From contig OY725489.1 in the NCBI GenBank assembly GCA_963281255.1, positions 868,001-932,000 of the forward strand: 64,000 bases of DNA, written 5' to 3'. The notes under the pieces were generated by a model. That model saw nothing but the letters and a program-made list of their open reading frames with translations. It made no database searches and was not told the origin of the DNA. The DNA comes from Aphrocallistes beatrix. Lineage: Eukaryota; Porifera; Hexactinellida; Sceptrulophora; Aphrocallistidae. The position numbers were made by a program, and so were the translations under genes. How positions within the stretch are numbered: position 1 is the stretch's first letter; each line of letters starts with the position of its first letter. Shown in pieces: positions 40,270-51,201 of the stretch.

Positions 40270-40953
40270 GTACTCGTTAAAAAGTAAAAGCCAGTGACCC
40301 ATTTCAAATCGACCCAACCTAGAGCGAACTCCGATGAAGTAATGGAAACAGTTAAGAATACAATCTAGACAGAGAATTTGAGAGACTAGTACACCAATAC
40401 ACTTTGTCACCAAATTTCATACATTGAACCTAAGTTTTCCTGGGATAGTGATCATGGAGTATATCCCAGCTCCAGCTTTCCCCAAATATAAGCCCTGAAT
40501 TAATTTAAAAACTCATTTGAATTAATTTAAAAACTCATTCATATCTATTAAAAACAGGACATGTTTTCAAAATTGTTTTGGTTAAACTGGATGTTATCTC
40601 ATAAGTATTACTCTTCATCGAAAGAAAAAACTTCCTAATTAGAGATATATCCCAAATCAAAGGAAAGTACGCATGACCCAACTGATTCAAGTACGTAGAA
40701 ATGAATATAATATTACATACAGTTGTAAGCAAAACTAATTGAAATTACGTACAATATGCAGATGAACTATAAAAGTACCTTATAATTCTATGTATGATTC
40801 GTTAGATCTTATTTGTAGAAACCGAGTAATCTTGCATATACATAAAAAATCTAATAGGCTTGTATTATAAATAGTTCCAAAAGTATTTCGGGAATATTAT
40901 AATCTAAAATTAATGGCTAGGCTATATTCTATTTTGCAGATGTAAAAATATCA
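40270..40953. other. Intergenic upstream of 7TM member g
   Basis: No supported feature. A pyrimidine-rich TTCTATTTTGCAG ends about 15 bp before the ATG of member g and could be a splice acceptor. Confidence 0.4.
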
Positions 40954-42096
40954 ATGAACTATTCAAATTCGTCGCAAAACACATTTCACTACGTTCTCGT
41001 TTACGGAACACTCGGCCCCTTTTCAGTGGTCAATTCAATCACCCTATTACTATCAATTGGCTGGATTATTTACATCTACGGTAAAATTATAAAAAGCTAT
41101 CGTCTGTGGAAGCATTATGAAAAAACTTATAAATACCAAACCCAGTATCGAGACCCAATTCGTTTCCATAGAAACGCTCATATTAGGAATGTGCTAATAT
41201 TAATCTTCCTAATTTTAGAAGTAAGCACTATACTTTTCATGCTAATCGATGGCATATACGCGGAATTAGTTGTAAAAACTAAAAGAGTCGAATTTACAGA
41301 TAATTGTTGGATAGAAGAGGCCACATGGCTCTCAGCTAAATTCATCCCACAATACACATTCTTCCACATTACAGAAGCTGGATGGCAGGCCATGGCCATC
41401 ACTGAACTATCCATTTATAATTTGATCTTTATTGTCCTCATCCAAACATATAGTCACAATCACAACGAAAAATCTCACTTTAGAAAATTAGCAGTGTTTT
41501 ATATACCATTACAAGCTGTATTGTTACTTGCGCTGAATACGTATTCTAAAACGATATTGTTTGGGAAATTATTGTTTGCAATCTTACTACAACTCCACAT
41601 TATTTTCAACATGTGGTTCTCCAAGACGCTCTGGTCGCGACTTAAGCGACACCAAATCGACATGAGTTACTTCGCAGACACAGCATCGCGAGAGTACAAG
41701 ACATTCGGACGTGTCACAGAGAGGTACAGAATTGTCCAAATAAGCAACATCCTGCTTCTACAGTGCATATCCATCACCATTATTATATTCACAGTCGTAA
41801 ACGTGTTTGGAGGAACGATACTACTAAATCCATGCTGGATTGAACAGGTCTACGGCATACAACTGCCCAGACTCAGGAATGCTATAAACACGCGGGTGTT
41901 TAGAGACATTTCATACTTAGTAATCATACTGCGTGATTGGAGCGTGATGATATACTACATTTACATTATCGTCATTACAATTGGGATTGCCGCAGCATAT
42001 GTAAAGTCTAAGAAGGTTAAGAAATCCAAGTTCTCTGGATATTCAGAATTAACTACGCCACTGTGTCAAGGAACTAATAGATTCGCCTTAATTTAA
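40954..42096 (+). CDS. 7TM receptor-like protein, NPCW family, member g
   Basis: 380 residues, single exon. The short N-terminus has sequons (NYS, NSS), supporting an outside location. Helix 1 ends SIGWIIYIYGKIIKSYRLWK. The outer loop has DNCWIEEATWLSAKF, helices 4-5 carry ILFGKLLFAILLQLHIIFNMW, and the helix 6-7 loop has ILLNPCWIEQVYGIQLP. The basic tail KSKKVKKSKFSGYSELTTPL contains the TPL motif. It is one of the most typical members and a good query for the family. Function unknown; no class A GPCR motifs. Confidence 0.8.
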   Translation: MNYSNSSQNTFHYVLVYGTLGPFSVVNSITLLLSIGWIIYIYGKIIKSYRLWKHYEKTYKYQTQYRDPIRFHRNAHIRNVLILIFLILEVSTILFMLIDGIYAELVVKTKRVEFTDNCWIEEATWLSAKFIPQYTFFHITEAGWQAMAITELSIYNLIFIVLIQTYSHNHNEKSHFRKLAVFYIPLQAVLLLALNTYSKTILFGKLLFAILLQLHIIFNMWFSKTLWSRLKRHQIDMSYFADTASREYKTFGRVTERYRIVQISNILLLQCISITIIIFTVVNVFGGTILLNPCWIEQVYGIQLPRLRNAINTRVFRDISYLVIILRDWSVMIYYIYIIVITIGIAAAYVKSKKVKKSKFSGYSELTTPLCQGTNRFALI

Positions 42097-42099
42097 ATT

Positions 42100-43465
42100 A
42101 ATATTTAATTCAATTAATTTGATTTTGTTTGTGTTGTGTATAAAGAATAATGTAAAGAATTTATTAATGCTATTTTTGTATCATAACTCCTTCAAAGTAA
42201 ATATACAGATAATGACAAAGTTTCTGATTGGAAGTTTTTAGAAAGGGAAATATTGAAAATGAACGAAAGTGGGAACCCTCTCCAAGTTAAAATATCGAAA
42301 TCACCATTTTCATACCTTTTCTATACATTTTATGTAGCTTTACTATCACGAAAGTAATAATAATTGTAGGAGTTTATCACATCGTAAAACAATGAAGAAT
42401 GGAGAAGTATATTTTCATCCCTTTTTAATTATTTTCAGACGATAAAACATATGTTTACGTTTCTCTGATTCGTTTAGAATTTTCAAGGGTTTAAGTATCC
42501 TAATTTAATTTCAGTATGTCCATAAGTTTGTTCTTAATATGCTAGAGAGCTTCACATTGTCAGGCCTGGACTTTAAGTGATGTTGATTCGAATATCAGAA
42601 GTGCATTGAAAAGATATTTTTGTGCACTAACTTTAAGAAAAAAAAGAGAATCAGAAAAATGATACGTTAGAGAGCAAATAGAGAGGAAAATATCATTAAA
42701 TATCGTATACACTCGAACATTAGCCGGCCTTCGGGTAAATGTTAATTAATAATCTTCCATCATTGGTAATTAGGGCTAAATTAATAATCACTCCGGAACA
42801 TTCGAGGATCCATGGCACACCTCAAAATAAACCCTATTTGGTGCCTTTAAATGATTTAGTTTTGATTTGCGTCTTTCTAGACAAATTGCAACCATTTCAA
42901 ATAATGATTAGAAAAGAATGATGTAGTATTTTTTTTCATAGCAAAATTAAATTCCGATCACAAGATTTATCAACACCTCATTAGAGGAATTGGAATATGC
43001 AAAATTCTACATTGCTTAATATCCTACAAGTCTGTAAAATGACCACAGAGTAATACTACAGAGTAATACAGAGTAAGATTTACACTTGCGTAAGTGGAGT
43101 TACATAGTAAAAGTTATTCTGAAAGTTATGCTTACACTATAAGTATATTCCAATCAGGGTAATTTAGTTTGGGAAAAATACCGAGCGACTTATCAGGTAG
43201 CAAACATGTAGAAAGACATTCAGAAGAATTAGCAATTAATTTTTCAGAATATATAATGTAATATTGAAAGTAGTTTAGCAAATAAACAATATCAATCAGG
43301 GATTGCTAAACATTTTCAGAACAACAAAACAACTTAGGTAGGGAATTATAGGATATATATAAAAAACATTTTTTACTACAAATATACAAGGAAAAGTTTT
43401 GATTTCTACCTCGGGAAAGTCCAGCGCTAATTCCATTAGAAATTACTTAGTAATAGTACACTCAG
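42100..43465. other. Long gene-free stretch in RAB18 intron 3
   Basis: About 1.4 kb of AT-rich DNA without a gene, transposon terminus or tandem array that I can support. Confidence 0.45.
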
Positions 43466-43469
43466 TACA

Positions 43470-43475
43470 TATAAA
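43470..43475 (+). promoter_or_regulatory. TATA box of 7TM member h
   Basis: TATAAA followed by GG, 52 bp before the ATG at 43522. Confidence 0.6.
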
Positions 43476-43521
43476 GGCAGCCAACTAATTGCCAAGATTA
43501 ATTTGAACTTATATCTCCATA

Positions 43522-44646
43522 ATGAGTCCGGAGTGGGATCACATCGTGAAAATTGTATTAGAAGGCCTATTGGGCATTACTGGGCTAACGATGTTCGTTA
43601 TCCTGACGATATGGTTGGTCTATTTCATCCGAGCGATGAGGAAATCCTTCAAGACATGGAAAGCTCACCCGAGCAACTCATACGATGAAGAACGGGGCTA
43701 TGTCGTTCGAATGGAGCTGGCGAAGTTGGTATTAATCGTTTTCTTCTTAATCACAGCAATAATTCTGTTGACAATTTTTGGTGTACAGAACTCCAATAGA
43801 TTATCCAAAATAGACAAGCATGAAGATAAAATGGATCATGATGAAGATAAGTGTAAAATTGAACCAACAAGCTGGATTTGGGATAAAGTCCATGGGAATA
43901 AATATACTAATTGGTTCAAACACGGTCAATGGCAGCCATTCGCACTTATAACTATGATCGCGTTTGAATTGGTCCTAATGCAAATTCTGACTTCGCAATA
44001 TCACCACAGCAAACGTATCTTCACTTGGCAAGTCAAGGTAACTTTCATTTTGGGCATACTAGAAGCCGCAGGGATCTTCCTACTAAACGCATTCGCAGAA
44101 TCAATACTATTCGGGCACATACTATTCATATTCCTCCTGCAGTTACACTTGATATTAATCGAATTCTGTCTGTTCAAATTGTACCGGGTGATGAAGAAAC
44201 AGATCGCAGAATTGAAACATTTGAATAGCAAAGAATACTCCGCAATTCTGACAAGCAAGAGGCATTACCAGTGTTTTATCATTCCCCAAATCATCATAAT
44301 ACACGCATGCGTAATAGTCGAGTTCCTCTACGTGATAATAATAACTGTTGAAACGATAGTCGTCAATAATTGTTGGATCGAAGAAACGTACAAACTCCAA
44401 TATTCAATGCGTATTGGGAAAGTCGGCGACTTGTCAGTCTATACCCACTGCAGATACGCCATTAGCTTGATGAGGATCACATTAATGTTCACCCTCATCG
44501 TGTATAACCTCATTTTTAATGGAATCTACTGTTTCAAAGAGTGGAAGAGCAAGCGAGAGAACAAAACCAGCAATGAATGCACTATGCAGAATAGTGATGA
44601 AATCCAAAGGCCACTGATTTCAACCAACTCTTCCAATGGAGAATAG
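43522..44646 (+). CDS. 7TM receptor-like protein, NPCW family, member h
   Basis: 374 residues, single exon. Helix 1 ends LTIWLVYFIRAMRKSFKTWK. The helix 2-3 loop is the most charged in the family (KHEDKMDHDEDKCKIEPTSWIWDK), keeping the Cys and Trp. Helices 4-5 hold ESILFGHILFIFLLQLHLILIEF, and the helix 6-7 loop has IVVNNCWIEETYKLQYS, an NNCW variant. The tail ends EIQRPLISTNSS. N-outside topology predicted. It is tail-to-tail with member i, with about 190 bp between stop codons. Function unknown. Confidence 0.8.
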   Translation: MSPEWDHIVKIVLEGLLGITGLTMFVILTIWLVYFIRAMRKSFKTWKAHPSNSYDEERGYVVRMELAKLVLIVFFLITAIILLTIFGVQNSNRLSKIDKHEDKMDHDEDKCKIEPTSWIWDKVHGNKYTNWFKHGQWQPFALITMIAFELVLMQILTSQYHHSKRIFTWQVKVTFILGILEAAGIFLLNAFAESILFGHILFIFLLQLHLILIEFCLFKLYRVMKKQIAELKHLNSKEYSAILTSKRHYQCFIIPQIIIIHACVIVEFLYVIIITVETIVVNNCWIEETYKLQYSMRIGKVGDLSVYTHCRYAISLMRITLMFTLIVYNLIFNGIYCFKEWKSKRENKTSNECTMQNSDEIQRPLISTNSSNGE

Positions 44647-44834
44647 AAGTATGTACGTATTACAAATCCAGTACTAGTAACTTGGGATAAATATGTAATT
44701 CATTAATGTTTGTATTTTAATCTGGATTGTTTACTATTATATGTAAATAACAAAACTTGTGTTTATATAAAGTTCATGCAAAATGTACTAAATGTGCAAT
44801 ACAGGAAATTAAGATGTAATTAAGATAATGGTAA

Positions 44835-45959
44835 TCAAGATGATGGAATAAGTTGGCGGGTAATTCCGCGGTTTTTAAACAGTTTCCTTCTCTGGTATTC
44901 CTGGTACATCGAACTGGAAAAGTGCCAAACATTGAGACTAATAATTGTGGTAAAGAAAATTATTCCTGTTAAGAGCCAAAAGCCACCGACTGCCATATCA
45001 AAGATGATCCAATAAAACCTGAACTCTTCGCTATTAATGATGGCTGCTGTCGTGTTCACGGGTGATACATCGATATTGTAAATTTGTGAGAACCAGCATG
45101 GGTTGCTAATAATGGAATCCGCCCATACGTAAAATATAACAGATGCCACCTGACCAAATGACACCAATAATAGACTAGCTAAAAAAGGATAAATGGTCTG
45201 CCTATACCGGTGTATCACGCGGCCTTCATTCAGTAGGATTGAGTTACTGCGGGAGTAGATGTACCCAATGTCCTGGTGTTTCCAGCCGAGAACCATGCTC
45301 AGTCTCCTTGCATACTTAACGTCTAGCACTGAGTAGATGGGAAAAACGATTATGAATAAAGTTTGCCCGAAAAGAAATGTGTACTGTGTTAAGTTCAGAA
45401 GAAAAATAATGATTCCCAATGAAAAATTTATCGACACGTGTATGACGATGTGGCGTAGCTTCATTGACCTGAATTGCGTGGTAGTATAAACCTCAATCAA
45501 GTAGAGTAAAATCCCCTCGAAAATCCCGGTTTCAATGACCATTAAGGACATACGAATGCTCTCCAATCCCCATAATGAGTGACCGCCATTATAATACTTA
45601 TAGAGCCAAGTTTCATTCTTCAGAGTGCAGTTACCTACATGATGGGGCAAACCGATATCGAAGTTCCGTAAAAGTGTTTGTGGCAGAAAACTCAGGCACA
45701 TTACAATGTCTAAAAACAGGAAAACTAAAATCAAGATATTCTTATAGAATCTATGCTTGAAGTTCTTCCCTTCATTCCACTCATCCAGCGTGTACTGTGT
45801 CATCTTGTATTTCCATGTGTGGTAGGCATAGTTCGTGTCTCTGTATATGTAGATGACCCACTGAACAGATAGTAATATTAGTATTAAAATGCAGAGGTCG
45901 AAAATGGAAAGAGAGACCATTTTGACGATAAAGAGTGCGTTTTCATCAATTTGGAGCAT
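44835..45959 (-). CDS. 7TM receptor-like protein, NPCW family, member i
   Basis: 374 residues, single exon. Helix 1 is followed by TNYAYHTWKYKMTQY. The outer loop has NCTLKNETWLYKYYNGG (two overlapping sequons), helices 4-5 carry YTFLFGQTLFIIVFPIYSVLD, and the helix 6-7 loop has IISNPCWFSQIYNIDVSP. The tail ends GITRQLIPSS without the PLL motif. N-outside topology predicted. Same strand as the host gene. Function unknown. Confidence 0.8.
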   Translation of the reverse strand: MLQIDENALFIVKMVSLSIFDLCILILILLSVQWVIYIYRDTNYAYHTWKYKMTQYTLDEWNEGKNFKHRFYKNILILVFLFLDIVMCLSFLPQTLLRNFDIGLPHHVGNCTLKNETWLYKYYNGGHSLWGLESIRMSLMVIETGIFEGILLYLIEVYTTTQFRSMKLRHIVIHVSINFSLGIIIFLLNLTQYTFLFGQTLFIIVFPIYSVLDVKYARRLSMVLGWKHQDIGYIYSRSNSILLNEGRVIHRYRQTIYPFLASLLLVSFGQVASVIFYVWADSIISNPCWFSQIYNIDVSPVNTTAAIINSEEFRFYWIIFDMAVGGFWLLTGIIFFTTIISLNVWHFSSSMYQEYQRRKLFKNRGITRQLIPSS

Positions 45960-45964
45960 TATAT

Positions 45965-46594
45965 AGATACATAGTATTCGTAGTTGGTAAAGCTATTTAT
46001 TGATCAAATCTTGTTAGTAGGTAGAAGTTAGTGCTAGAGCACAGTAGAACAGTAGGGACAATTTGCTTGAATAATAATGGCACATGCACTGATATCACAT
46101 TTCAGAGATACTTCCCCCAGTGTTATAGTTAGACCACCTATCAATATTCTTATGAAGTAATGAATATACAAATGCAGATGATATCAGGGACAATGTCTAA
46201 AGATGATATAAAATTCGGATAATGTAATTGTGTTTGCCTACTCGATTACCTGAACCGATAGCATTTATTCTAACGTCAGTCGAAATGCATTTAATTAAAA
46301 CATTATTTTTAGAAATACATAATTCAAATATAGCTAAATTCTACTTGAGTCAAGCTGATGATTGCTGGACTTAGCATCAGGTACTTTTAATTAAACCATG
46401 ATGCATCCAAATCAGGAAAAGTAAATTGTAAAAAATACTAACTAGTTTGAAGTTACATACAGACCATACGTAAGATAGTCAGAAAAGAATAATGACAATT
46501 ACATACACGACAGTAAAGAAAAAAGTAAATTAGGACAAATCATGAACTATGAAAGCATATGTATATCACAGGTTTGCTGAATAATTTTGAATAT
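45965..46594. other. Intergenic between 7TM members i and j
   Basis: No supported feature. Confidence 0.4.
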
Positions 46595-47713
46595 TTATTT
46601 TTGTAATAGCTGTTGGAATAAGGATGATTTAGCAGTATCGTAAATCATACGGATTTTGTATCGACCAGACAAGATTGAAAAAAACACAGACAAGTTCACA
46701 ATCACCACAGTAAATAAGAATATACTTCCGGTCAACAAATATATCGAATTGCCAACGGCTGTGAGAGTACTAACCAAGCTAACCGTGCTACTGCTGAAGT
46801 GTGAGATATGGAGTAGGTTGTTGTACAGTGAGTTGAACCAGCATGGGTTGAGTACTATGGAACCTAAGCATGCATTGATTACGATGTATAAAACCTGACC
46901 AACTATCCCTATGGTAGCGGTAATGTATATGCTGATAGTAGTCCGTTTAAATAGAACAATCTGCTTGCGTTCCCTTATATATAGCCATTGCAACTCCGTT
47001 TCAGCATGAAACAGGTCATCTTTTCGCTGTTTCAAGCTCCTATACAGTTCCTGTGTCCGGCGAATGAGAGGGATAAATAGAGCGGGGAGAGATACGGCGT
47101 ATATGACTTCTGAAATGAGAAAAGTAGCTGGAAATAGCCTCGTGAAAATGAACAGGAATATGATAGCAATAGTTACTATGATAAAACGTTGGATGGTTTT
47201 ACGCATAGAGGTTTTCGAGTATATGGATTGGATATGTAGAGTCAACACTATGAGGAGTACAGGCAAGATGATCATGCCAACTTGTCGGAGAGACTCGGTC
47301 AAGAAGACAAGAGGGTAATTCTTGTTCCACCAAAGAACTGTATTGACTCTAAGCGTACAGTAACTATCAGTGCCATTATTAGTACTGTTAAGTGGAGTGT
47401 TTTTCAATGGTGTCGTAGCGGATGCTCGTGTGATGCCTTGTACTATCTCGAGAGAGAAAGTCGCCAGTTCTGTAATGGCAAAGATCAAAGCTATAATGAA
47501 TTTAATGAGATTGTCTTTATAATTTTTCGCTGTTGAGACTGCTTCTTTGGAATGGAGGAGAGTTTGATACTTCCAAAGAGGGTACAACCTCTTGATTTCT
47601 GAAATGATATGCACTGTCCATACGAGCGAGCAGAAAATCAAGGCAACAGAAGATATGTTGAGTGAAACCGTGATCACCTCGTGTAATGTGCTGATAAAGA
47701 GAAGAAATGACAT
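46595..47713 (-). CDS. 7TM receptor-like protein, NPCW family, member j
   Basis: 372 residues, single exon. Helix 1 is followed by IKRLYPLWKYQTLLHSK. The outer loop is long with several sequons, then YCTLRVNTVLWWNKNYP. Helices 4-5 contain ATFLISEVIYAVSLPALFIPL, and the helix 6-7 loop has IVLNPCWFNSLYNNLLHI. The tail ends SSLFQQLLQK. N-outside topology predicted. Its ATG lies only ~195 bp from exon 3 of RAB18, so its promoter sits at the very 5' end of the host intron. Function unknown. Confidence 0.8.
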   Translation of the reverse strand: MSFLLFISTLHEVITVSLNISSVALIFCSLVWTVHIISEIKRLYPLWKYQTLLHSKEAVSTAKNYKDNLIKFIIALIFAITELATFSLEIVQGITRASATTPLKNTPLNSTNNGTDSYCTLRVNTVLWWNKNYPLVFLTESLRQVGMIILPVLLIVLTLHIQSIYSKTSMRKTIQRFIIVTIAIIFLFIFTRLFPATFLISEVIYAVSLPALFIPLIRRTQELYRSLKQRKDDLFHAETELQWLYIRERKQIVLFKRTTISIYITATIGIVGQVLYIVINACLGSIVLNPCWFNSLYNNLLHISHFSSSTVSLVSTLTAVGNSIYLLTGSIFLFTVVIVNLSVFFSILSGRYKIRMIYDTAKSSLFQQLLQK

Positions 47714-47751
47714 TTCAATAATTTGGGTTAAGTTAGCATAACCAGTCTATT

Positions 47752-47760
47752 ATATATACT
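47752..47760 (-). promoter_or_regulatory. TATA-like element of 7TM member j
   Basis: TATATATAA about 40 bp upstream of the ATG at 47713. Confidence 0.5.
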
Positions 47761-47907
47761 TGATTTCAATTACGATAAGACTCTGAAATGCAACGTGTTA
47801 TCTTGATTCTGCAAACAGAATAGTGTATATTATCCCATATGCTAAGCCCGAGGTAGTTATATCATATCCATAACTAACAACAATGGAAAATAAATAGGAT
47901 TACTCAC

Positions 47908-48217
47908 CCAAATGTTTAATCTCACATTCTGTCCGTCGATTACAGATAGTCTGACTTTATAGTCTACCCCTATAATACACAAAACAGAAGAGATTATGTA
48001 TTATCCTAGCACAGCATTGGATATGATGGAAATTACCAATTGTGGAAGGTTGATCTGAATCGTAGTAGTTGTCAGTGAACCTCAATAGCAAGCTAGAGAA
48101 TCAGCAAAAGTAAGAATTCTGAAAAAACATTGCATAATCTGCTTATTACCTTGACTTGCCCACCCCGCTATCTCCAATCATGAGGATTTTGAGTGAGATC
48201 TCTTCCCTTTCTGTCAT
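47908..48217 (-). CDS. RAB18: RAB18 exons 1-3 (5' part)
   Basis: Exons 48150-48217, 48037-48092 and 47908-47969 on the minus strand. They encode MTEREEISLKILMIGDSGVGKSS (G1 P-loop), LLLRFTDNYYDSDQPSTIG (switch I and G2 Thr) and VDYKVRLSVIDGQNVRLNIW (interswitch). The small introns have GT-AG ends and preserve frame. The sequence stops exactly where exon 4, 21.6 kb away at 26307, takes up with DTAGQER. No other G3-encoding exon is visible nearby. A CAG acceptor-like site 25 bp upstream of the ATG suggests an untranslated exon or trans-splice site. Confidence 0.9.
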
Positions 48218-48658
48218 TTTAAACAATAATTGCTAATAATTCTGAAAAATAATCGTATAAATGGTTTTAGTTTTGTGCAATTGTATACAATCAGGTCTCA
48301 CTCTGTATGCTCAGCAGCTGAGTAGCTAAATTCCTCACAAAAAGTGGAAAATTAAAAATAAATTATTAGTAATTCAACTATGTTTTGTTAAAACATCAGA
48401 CATTTTATGCATAATTCAGTATGAATTATTGAGCTATCTATATTTCTACAATTAAGTCCGTTTCTAATACGTACATAAATAACTTTATGATTATATAATA
48501 ATAATATTCAGGCGAGGTTGAATAGAAAATTATTAAAATTCTCTCAGGAATAAGAAGGTAATTCAAAATTATCATTTAAAGCAACAGTTCATTATATTTG
48601 CAAGCTCCATAGCTCAGGGATCTGACGTGAAAATGCACTATTAATACGGAAATGAAAC

Positions 48659-49765
48659 TCAATCATTCTTATCATGCAACCGATCAGTATTCCAGATGTG
48701 TATCTTCTTAATCCCCCAACCAGCCGCAGCACCTAGAGACACTCCCCCCACCCCAATCAACGCGGCCCCTTTCAGCCCGGCCAATGCTCCGATCGGGCCC
48801 CCTATAAGCCCGCCGATGAGAGCACCCGTGACAGGGAAAGCTGCAGCTTTGAGCTTTGCTGCATAGTTTAGATTTTCCTGCCCTACGGCCAAGTTTGCTT
48901 CTGTGTGCTGGGTGTGTTCCTCCAAGCGCAGGATCGGTCTCTGCTGCTCTGTGGCTAGCTGCACCAACTGATTGAATAGGGCCTGTATCTCGATGAGGTC
49001 GGATTGCAGCGCTTCGGCTGAGGCGAGTGCCGCTCTCTGGTCGGGAGTGAGGGAGTTGGAGGAGACCAGTGGGGACATGGTGACACGCTGCCAGTTGGAA
49101 CTCTCTCCGAAGGACTCCGGCTCTATCAGCAGGTCTGTCTCGGAGGAGGAGGCAGTTAGGGGCTCCACGTGCATGAGTGTTGGGCCAGGACAAACCTCCT
49201 AAAAGATAAAGCACTGTCTTCTCAATTGAATAATTCAGATATACCAATCAATTACTAGCTACGTGGGGTGCTTCATGAATGGGGAATTACGGAATAACAT
49301 TCTGTAATGGATATGACATAATGTCTATTCAATATATCCTGCATGATAGAAAATGGAAGAAATCAACTTCAAAAGAAATGTCGTATATTGCGCATGTAAT
49401 GCTGACTTCTGAAATCGATACATACTGACTACGTAATTATGATGATGTAGCTCATTATTATAGAGATTACGTACCTGAAACTTGCATACCACTTGTTCAA
49501 TCTTGTCTCTAAGAGGCGCCATCTTCTTCTCAGCCTCTCGTTTATCCCGATTAGACAGCCCCAATATTGCGTTATTTAAGGTCTTGAGATTAGACTTGAG
49601 GTGTCGCAGGGTGCTTCTGGCCCCTGTCTCCTCCTCTGCGAATAAACCCCTTTCTCCTTCCGAAGAGTACCTCGCTAGTTTCTCTGTGTGGTCTTCGAGC
49701 CTGGAGAGGTCGTTAGGAACGACAGTTTTGATGTACTTGTCCAATTCTTCTAGCGTGTGAGTCAT
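48659..49765 (-). CDS. STX17: Syntaxin-17 (two exons)
   Basis: Exon 1 49475-49765 and exon 2 48659-49198 join in phase 0 (donor CAG-GTACGT, acceptor TTTTAG-GAG) to 276 residues. The N-terminal helical region has LDKYIKTVVPNDLSRLEDH and RHLKSNLKTL. The Qa-SNARE helix (about 175-235) has LQSDLIEIQALFNQLVQLA with a following zero-layer Gln region and NYAAKLKAAAFP. The end is a hairpin of two Gly-zipper membrane helices (ALIGGLIGGPIGALAGLKGA and the next one), the diagnostic feature of STX17. Family knowledge: STX17 goes to autophagosomes and drives fusion with lysosomes through SNAP29 and VAMP8. The ATG (49765) was chosen by homology over an upstream open frame. Confidence 0.92.
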
Positions 49766-49887
49766 GGAATGAGGTGATAGGCTGGATCTATACAACTTGG
49801 GTGTGAATCTTAGACATAAATTAACCATTGTACAATCTCTAAAGTGAGATTGACCTATAAATGACATGATATCAGTCAAGGCCCAAT

Positions 49888-50407
49888 GCATTAGTTCGAA
49901 TTTCAAAGTAGTCGTTAGTTCGAATAGAATTTGACATGTACTCATTAGTTCGTATTGATTTTCAAAATAATGTCAATAGTTTGAATAGATTTTCAATGCA
50001 CTGTCATTAGTTCGAATATGTAACCAACGTATTATTTGTTGCTAACACCGAAGTTAACAACGTACTTTTGAGGTAAGAATTTCATCTAAAGTTCTTATAA
50101 ATAGCTCTCCATTATGGCACTCAACCACCCCTTCGTTCAGAAATGCATTTTTCATCCTCAATTTTCTACTATTCTCTAAAGAAAATGCTGCTTTTCCCCC
50201 AGTTCTTATAAATATCTCTTTCAAATGCCACTCGACAGTATTACATTGAAAATATATTCAAACTAATGACAATACTTGAAAATCTATTCAAACTAATGAC
50301 AATACTTGAAAATCTATTCGAACTAATATTATCCTTCAATTTACGTTAATTCGGAATTCGATTCGAACAAATGATTGCATTATATCAAATTCGATTCGAA
50401 CTAATGC
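49888..50407. mobile_element. Foldback element upstream of STX17
   Basis: Perfect 14-bp ends GCATTAGTTCGAAT and ATTCGAACTAATGC. Each arm is built from several ~30-bp subrepeats such as AATCTATTCRAACTAATGAC plus AATACTTGA. It starts about 120 bp upstream of the STX17 ATG, so it probably overlaps or adjoins the promoter. Confidence 0.75.
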
Positions 50408-50409
50408 TG

Positions 50410-51195
50410 CGTCTCTGAGTCATATAAAATAAAATTAGCAAAAATTCTATGAATTTGAAGGGACTGTCCCGAAAAATTGACTGAATAAATATTTGAATAA
50501 ATATTACGTGGGGAACTATTTTTAGGTTAGCATTCTACTTCGTGTTTTTGTCCCTTTTGATTAGCTGTGTTTTTCTGCTCGAAATAGTCTGATAAAATAT
50601 TATTATTTCTTTGGTAAGCACAATGGAACCTATCTCGGCGATGTGTGAAAATTTCGCTTGGCTCTTCGAAGCTAGAACTCCTTTGACTAATTTTTATTTA
50701 CCTGTGTGTCAAATTTCACATTTCCACACCTCCCAGTTCTTCAATCAACTTGCACAAAAAAACAATAACAAAACCATTAAGTTTTAATATAGAAAATGTT
50801 GAATTCTCTGCAATCAAGTTTTACTAGAATCTATCTATCTATGAGTAAACATGTATCAACAGTTCAGAAGGGGCATAAGCTATTAACACCCCGGACCAGC
50901 TGAACTATTGAGAGTATTGTAGTGAGATAGAAAGGAGAACAGTATAAGGAACTGAAAACACGAAGGATCTCACAAATAACATACTCAATACAACTTATAG
51001 TGAGCTTTGGTGTAAAATTACTTTGAATAATGATGTATGTATGTGTGAAAAAGGATTCAATATTTCAGGATGCAATTGGAAGTCATAAATACTATAATCT
51101 CCTTCAACTGATAATTAAACAAAACATATCAGTAGTCAAACATCAAAAATTCAGCTAGATAATAACTATGTATGAGGTGTGAAAAAAAAGTGAGA
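50410..51195. other. Intergenic between STX17 and CHD1
   Basis: No gene or repeat that I can support. Confidence 0.4.
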
Positions 51196-51201
51196 AAAAT
51201 T

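Larger units (their letters stand above)
26308..47907 (-). other. RAB18 intron 3 (~21.6 kb) hosting a 7TM gene cluster
   Basis: Donor GTGAGT after the Trp codon of exon 3 and acceptor AAATAG before GAC ACG of exon 4. Both exons end on phase 0, so removal gives LNIW-DTAGQ, the canonical Rab G3 sequence. The intron holds nine intact intronless 7TM genes, a truncated copy, a mariner, a MULE relic and several MITEs. RAB18's other introns are all under 600 bp. Whether the transcript is really spliced across it is an inference from frame and homology. Confidence 0.8.
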
